Assembly (NCBI GenBank): GCA_037074615.1
Contig: CM073562.1
Location: forward strand, 6,867,001-6,931,000
DNA length: 64,000 bases
Direction of reading: 5' to 3'
Source: Leucaena leucocephala
Taxonomy: Eukaryota; Streptophyta; Magnoliopsida; Fabales; Fabaceae
Part shown: positions 58,316-64,000 of the stretch, piece by piece
Numbering within the stretch: the stretch's first letter is position 1
How the letters are laid out: each line of letters begins with the position of its first letter
Notes under the pieces: generated by a model
What the model saw: only the letters and a program-made list of their open reading frames with translations
What the model was told of the DNA's origin: nothing
The model's database searches: none
Made by a program: the position numbers and the translations under genes

Positions 58316-61300
58316 CTGTATACTCAATGTCATTTCCTTGTTAAGGTTAACTGATGTCTTACTACAATAATCATGGCGATAAATCATTTTTATCGAGTAT
58401 TAACTTTCATGTATTACAGGTAGCATTATCACTTAATGGATATCGCTTTATGGATGAACTCAATGTTCATTTGGTTCTTGCTTAATGTTTATCAATTTTA
58501 ATATCACAAATGTATACAGTCATAAATTAGAAATGATAAATTGTAAATTTAATTTTATTGCTCATACCTCCACTAATCAAATGAAAAACAGAGTCCTATA
58601 TGAGGTACATGTGTGACGAAAATATTCGGCTTCAATCCTTTAATCAAAAGATCAGCTACCTTATCGAATGTATTGATGTGTTCAACTGAAACTTGGCCAT
58701 CATAAACTTTTTCTCTCAAGCATAGGAATTTAAGTTCAACAAATTTGTTTTGACTTTTATTTCTTTTGTTGTTCGCTATGGCTACCATAGTTGCATTGTC
58801 ACAGCACATTCTAATTGGCCTAGAGATTGAGTCTACAATCTTGAGCCTAACACTGAAATTCCTTATCCAAATTGTTTGTGAACTTGCTTTGCGCTTTTCT
58901 ATGATATATCTTCTTCTGCTAGTAGAAATATGTAGCCAGTTGTAGATTTATTTTTATCTACACATCCTCCAAGATATGAATATGAGTGCCCAATTACTGA
59001 GATTTTTTGTTCTTCAATACATGAGCATATAGTGTTTAATATCTTATAGGTAACTGAATACCTTTTTTGCAGCTATCTAATATGGTTCCCCAGGATTATT
59101 TTGATATCTACCCAACATGCCCACATCAAAAGTGATGCCAAGTCTTATACAAACCTGTAAGCTTATGATCGATGAGGCATATGGGACATTTTCTATTTGT
59201 TTTCTTTTAAGCTTAATTTCAGGACATTCATCTAGACTAAATTTATCTTCCTTTTCAGTAGGAGCTACGTTAGATGAACAATTTTTCATTTGAATCGTTC
59301 AAGAATTTTGCCAGCTTCTTGAGACAAGCTTATAAGACATTGGGTTCTTTCTCTATGTAGCTTTATGCCAATGATATAAGATACCTCTCCCATGTCTTTT
59401 ATGTTAAAACTCTTGAACAAAAATTGTTTCACCTCACCTAATAGTCACATATCATTTGTAGCAACTAAAATGCCATCCACATATAAAATCAAGAATATGA
59501 TCTTACTTCCACTAGCCTTGTGATATATACAGTCATCCATAATGTTTTCAACAAAACCAAATGATATGATTACTACATGGAACTTTAATTACCAATTCCG
59601 TGAAGCCTATTTTAGACCATATATTAATTTCTTTATCTTGCATACTAATTATTTTTTAGCTTTTGTAATGAACCCCTCAGCATTAAGGAATACACCAAAT
59701 GGTTTCTTTTGATCAAGAATAATTCTCCATTGAGGAATGTAGTCTTCAGACCATGATAATGTGAAACGAATCTTTCTTGGATGCAGGTGAAAATATTTCA
59801 CTGTAATCGATTCCCCTCCACTTGTGTGAAACCCTTAGCAACCAACCTAGCCTATATCTACCAATGTTTCCTTGTGAATCCCTTTTGGTTTTATAAACCT
59901 ATTTATAGCAATGGCCTTAGACCTACTAGGAAACTCTACAAGTTTCCAAATATGCTTGTTTGCTATGAAATTCATTTAATCAATCATAGCATCATGCCAC
60001 AATTTAAAGTTCATACTTTTCATGGCCTGAGTAAAAGTTAATGGCTTATTCTCAACATTTATATCACAGTCAACTTTAGCAGAATACACTACGTAGTCAT
60101 TAGGTAATACTGATCTTCTTTCTCTAGTTGACCTCCTTAATTCAATCTCTTGGGTTGATCTAGGCTACTGATTAGGGATATCCTCTATCACAATTCATGG
60201 TGGTCCCACTTGTGATAGTTTGATCATCTTGTATGTGTCTATCTTGTCCAACATTTATCAACTTGAGCTATAGGGTTTACATCATGTTTAATGTCAACTC
60301 CAACAGTGTGAGGATAATTAACTATTGATGTTCTCTTATAAATGGTGTTAGTAGTTTGCTCTATGTGATCATTTAGTGAACAATCACTCACACTAATCAC
60401 ATCATTCTCAAGGAATTTAGTATTAATAGATTCTTCAAATCTTTTAGAAGGTGAAGGATAATAAAACTTATAACCATTTAACCTTTCTACATAGCATGCA
60501 AAGTAAGCTCTAATGGTCTTGGTGTCCAATTTCTTCTACTATGAATTGTAAACTCTTATTTTAATAGGACAAACCCATACCTTAAAATGACTTAAACGGA
60601 GTTTTCAACCTTTCCAGATTTCAAAGGGTGTTTTGGACACTGCCTTTGTTAGAACCCTATTTAATATGTATGTGGTTATCTTGAGTGCTTCATTCCACAA
60701 GGAAGTTAGAAGTTTGGAGCTACTCATCATGCTCCTAACCATATTTAGCAATGTCATATTTATTCTTTCAGCTACACCATTCATATCAGGTGAGCCACTC
60801 TTGGATATTAGGCTACTATACATTGCCCTTGAAAAAAATTAGCAAATGGACCTAGTGCTTGCCCTTCAATAGTGTACATCCCATAATACTTACTACGTCA
60901 GTCTGATCTCACAATCTTGATTAGTTTTCCAATCTATTTTTCTACTTCTGCTTTATATTCCTTAGAGGCATTTAGTACCTCACTTTTATTATAAAGCATA
61001 TAGATATATAAGTATTGTGAGTAATCAACAACAAAGGTGATAAAGTACTTTTGATCATGCGCAGTCAAATCAGGGAAACAATATTTGCGTGTATAATTCT
61101 TAGCAATTCAGAACTTCTCTTAGCACCTTTATATGACTTATTAGTATACTTTTCTCTTATACAGTCAATATAAGAATCAAATTCTGAATGGTCTAAAGAT
61201 GCAAGAATTTCATCTTTACTTATTTAAATTCTGTCAACGGAGATATGTCCCAATCTCCTATGCCACTGGTTAAAAGAATGCTTATCAATGACACTTCTTT
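58316..61300 (-). pseudogene. Copia-3 pol (integrase, RT, RNase H)
   Basis: Read right to left. The integrase C-terminal core includes GSPDMNGVAERINMTLLNMV and SLWNEALKITTYILNRV (60823-60605), then KAVSKTPFEIWKG. A linker follows at 60529-60239. RT has LILYVDGILVATNDM (about 59497-59453), where the usual YVDD is YVDG, then SFNIKDMGEVSYIIGIKLH. RNase H ends with CDNATMVAIANN and VEHINTFDKVADLLIKGL (58805-58615). There are multiple frameshifts and stops, so it cannot encode an active enzyme. Older-looking than copia-2. Confidence 0.88.
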
Positions 61301-61559
61301 TATTATCACGCGAAATAGAAAGAGATTAAGGCGAATAAAAAATGCTTTTAAATAAACCATTAATAATAACTAAGTTTGCAATTAAAATAGAGTCTTTTAA
61401 CAAAAGTCGTAAGTTTCTTATAACGAAGAAAATAATAATCAACTGGAATCATTTTTGACATGGAAATAAAATTATTTTTGTAAGAGAGAACATTAAAAAC
61501 TTCATAAAGGTCAAAGACATGATTATTTAGAAAAGTTATGTGAAATATTTCAACAGCTT

Positions 61560-62470
61560 TTACAGGGCCTCTTCCCCACTGCTTGAAAGGACAATTTTCT
61601 CATTGAACTAGTGTCAATCCACCAAGTATCATTATTAACACTAGAAAATTAGATTAAAAAATAATATACGATGAAAACATACCTCTATTTTCAAGGCATG
61701 CCTTCCTCTTGAGACACTTATCCCTTATGTGCACTTCCTCTTGAAACAGTAGGGATTTTTCACTTTTTCTTTTTCTCCTTCTCTTTCGTTTCTTTATTCC
61801 CCTTTTTTTGCCATCCATGGAACTTTATGCTATATGAACCTCCTTTTGTGCATATTTCCACTCATTAGCAATTTAGTCTCTTCCTGAACACACATGGACA
61901 ATAGTTTATCCACTAACCATTTCTCCTTATGTGTGGTTTACGAGACCTTGAAAGAATTATATTGAGTAGGAAATGAGTTCAAGACCAATTGCACAAGAAA
62001 TTGCTCTGTAGGCTTCGTTTCAAAGGATTTAAACTGAGAGGCTAGATCTTTCATTTTCATCATATGATGCCTCATACTTCCAATACATGGAAGCCTCATA
62101 AAGCATAATTAAGACATGATGGGACCCATCTATTTCTCTGTCAGCTTTAACTACTTATCTATAGCTACCAGGTATCCTTTGGCAGTCTCGCACTTAGAGA
62201 TTGCTCCCTTAATGCTTTTGGTGATCATTTGTTGTATAAGTAGAAGAGATAAGTGGTTACTCCACTCTCACATGTCATACCTTTCTTTTGCCTCTCTATC
62301 ATCCGAGGTATTATTTGGTCTCGAAGGTTTTTTATACCTCAAGACATAATCTAAGTCCATAAAACTGATCTGTAATAAAACATTATCTCTCCAATCAACA
62401 TAGTTAGTGCTATCATCTAAGATATTGTTTTTGCTTGCATCATCATGATTCTAGGGGCAGCAATTGGAAC
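61560..62470 (-). pseudogene. Copia-3 gag
   Basis: The minus strand shows ILDDSTNYVDWRDNVLLQIS and FMDLDYVLRY near 62430-62335, the usual start of copia Gag. LVLNSFPTQYNSFKVS follows (about 61995-61950), then a Lys/Arg-rich tract and a broken knuckle region near 61720. Stops interrupt every few dozen codons. Confidence 0.8.
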
Positions 62471-63964
62471 TGTAAAATGAAAATAGACAAATGTACAAAC
62501 AAGATCACAAGCTAGAATTTGAAGCAATCACAATTCATTATACCATGCATGTATACTTAAAAAATATAGTATACAAGTAGTCACAAATATGTATCACCAA
62601 TGTCTACCTATGAGTAAAGGCATTAGCATAGCATGCTTAATTGATGAGACTAGAATGCATTTGTACTTTACAATACATGTGGGTTACTTAGAAAATATCA
62701 AGGTTATTTTATCCTACCCTAATTAAATATACAATTATGAGATATCTATCTGTGGGTAAAAATAAGTCATAGTTATACATTAATCAAAATTAAATGAATA
62801 AGGATGTTTGGCTACTCTTCAGAGAACTACATGCGAATCACAAATATCAATAATATTCATTAAAAATCTAAATATACACAACTTAATAGAGTATTTAATA
62901 AATTAATTTAATCAATAAAGGTAAATAAATAATTTAATTTAAATTCTCCCACTATTTTATGCACCCAAAAATTATTTAATAGATTAACTTCAATACATTT
63001 CAACTCAAAAGTTTTTTACAAAAAAATAAATAGTTAATTTAATTGCCAAAAGAAAATTATCCAAAATAGGCAATTAAATAACAAATCAAATTAAATTTTG
63101 TAGACACCTTTTTCATATGTCAAAATGATGAAGATTTTTTTTTATTTAAATCATTGCAGTGCATGTAATAATATTTAAGGGAACATAACACACAATTTCC
63201 TTTTGAAAATGCATTGTGGATAATCAAATAAAATGGCACAATTTTTTTTTGAAGTCATACCAAAAAAAGGTCCAAAAATAAAGCCTAAATATATTTTCTA
63301 GAAACAATTCAAAAAAATTTGCTAGTTGGCCCAAATGCCCGTAATCCCAATAGAGAAAAGGGAGAAAAAAAATATAGATGGCCTAGAATGCATGCAGCCA
63401 AGTAAGCAAGTGGAGAGAAAAAAATTGGAAACAACCCAGATGCGTTGGCCCACACCCATTAATGAAATGTGCTTTTCGGCTCAAGGCTAAAACACACCAT
63501 TTTGGGTCTTCTTCTCCACTGAGTTTAGTTGACCTAACCGTACTCACTTCTTGATGGGCATAGGACTTCACATCCATGACGCGTCATCTATAGTAGTCAA
63601 CACCGATGACCTTCGGGAGACAATTGTTGGCAATCGTATGCTCCTTTTCTAGTGGTTTTAACGGTGGAATGACCAGGAAGAGACTACAGAGACTCCTCTT
63701 ACCTTGAATCCTTCAAAAAAAGGACTAAAAAGTGAGTGGAAATTTTGGATATGAGGATCGACCGTTGGTTCTCTTCCTGCAAGTTCAAGACATCTTTCTA
63801 TGGCAAATTCTCAGAGGATTTATCTCTTAATTACATATATACAAGCACAAACAAGGTAAAAAAAAATTAAAAATTATGATCATTAGAAATGTATCTCATA
63901 TTTTGTCTCAGATTATTATCAATGGAGGTTAAAAATTAAAAAGCAAAGCAAGAGGATCTCAAAC
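62471..63964 (-). other. Copia-3 untranslated leader
   Basis: About 1.5 kb between gag and the primer-binding site with no conserved reading frame. It is AT-rich, with more GC-rich text at 63370-63680. The open frame at 63577-63383 shows no family motif. Confidence 0.6.
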
Positions 63965-63981
63965 CAGGCTATGATGACACA
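63965..63981 (-). other. Copia-3 primer-binding site (degenerate)
   Basis: Plus-strand caggctatgatgacaca lies against the LTR start at 63982. Reversed, it is TGTGTCATCATAGCCTG, a degenerate form of the tRNA-Met site TGGTATCAGAGC. Confidence 0.55.
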
Positions 63982-64000
63982 TGTTAGATAAAATCATCAT

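Larger units (their letters stand above)
57927..64000 (-). mobile_element. Copia-3: decayed Ty1/copia LTR retrotransposon, runs off the window
   Basis: On the minus strand in copia order: gag, integrase, RT, RNase H, polypurine tract, LTR. The 3' LTR is at 57927-58300. At 63982-64000 the start of the other LTR appears (tgttagataaaatcatcat against tgttagataaaataatcat at 57927), so the rest of the 5' LTR lies beyond the window. The 5' flank of the 3' LTR is aatat; its partner would lie beyond position 64000. The coding part has many stops. Same family as the solo LTR at 30879-31360. Confidence 0.9.

Overview
The window is plant nuclear DNA, from a flowering plant and most likely a dicot. It is AT-rich and carries plant-type copia LTR retrotransposons, a CACTA element and MITEs. 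Two host genes have plant-type protein sequences: a nine-exon MAK16 gene and an intron-free reading frame for the mitochondrial cytochrome c maturation ATPase CCMA/ABCI1. No bacterial operon, CRISPR array, rRNA or convincing tRNA gene is visible.

Left part (about 1-29,100) is a nested block of transposons. The outermost readable layer is a decayed CACTA DNA transposon with a TNP2-type transposase that starts at 2700; its right terminal inverted repeat ends at 29088. Two copia elements sit inside the transposase gene. Copia-1 (4086-14309, SIRE/Maximus-like) has lost the first ~0.6 kb of its 5' LTR and carries an antisense solo LTR (9086-11048). Copia-2 (16034-27765, Angela/BARE-like LTRs) is full length with target duplication acttc, belongs to the same family as that solo LTR, and carries a 3.2-kb Ty3/gypsy-type solo LTR (22135-25341). 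Target-site duplications and the resumption of the interrupted reading frames establish the nesting. Upstream, at about 390-2110, lies a remnant resembling the second CACTA protein (Ptta/En-Spm type), interrupted by an antisense SIRE-like LTR.

Middle part (29,100-49,200) is host territory with small transposons. It holds a copia solo LTR with a perfect target duplication (30879-31360), three same-orientation copies of one MITE family (34603-36211), MAK16 on the plus strand (37205-42219) and CCMA/ABCI1 on the minus strand (46424-45738), so the two genes converge. Between and beside them are two 5'-truncated RTE-like LINE fragments, each with a 16-bp target duplication, and a hAT-like MITE with an 8-bp duplication. 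MAK16 works in nucleolar 60S ribosome assembly and CCMA in mitochondrial cytochrome c maturation; nothing suggests they act together beyond being neighbours. An unidentified exon-like, GC-rich stretch lies at 48803-49131 (minus).

Right part (49,200-64,000) holds more MITEs, a long foldback inside a hAT-like element (52647-53136), a two-exon pseudogene fragment of a MAEA/GID9-like CTLH E3-ligase subunit (57438-56877, minus) and a third, decayed copia element on the minus strand (57927 to beyond the window end). The solo LTR at 30879 belongs to this third family. I found no clear new cellular system; the most informative content is the insertion history and several odd local structures.
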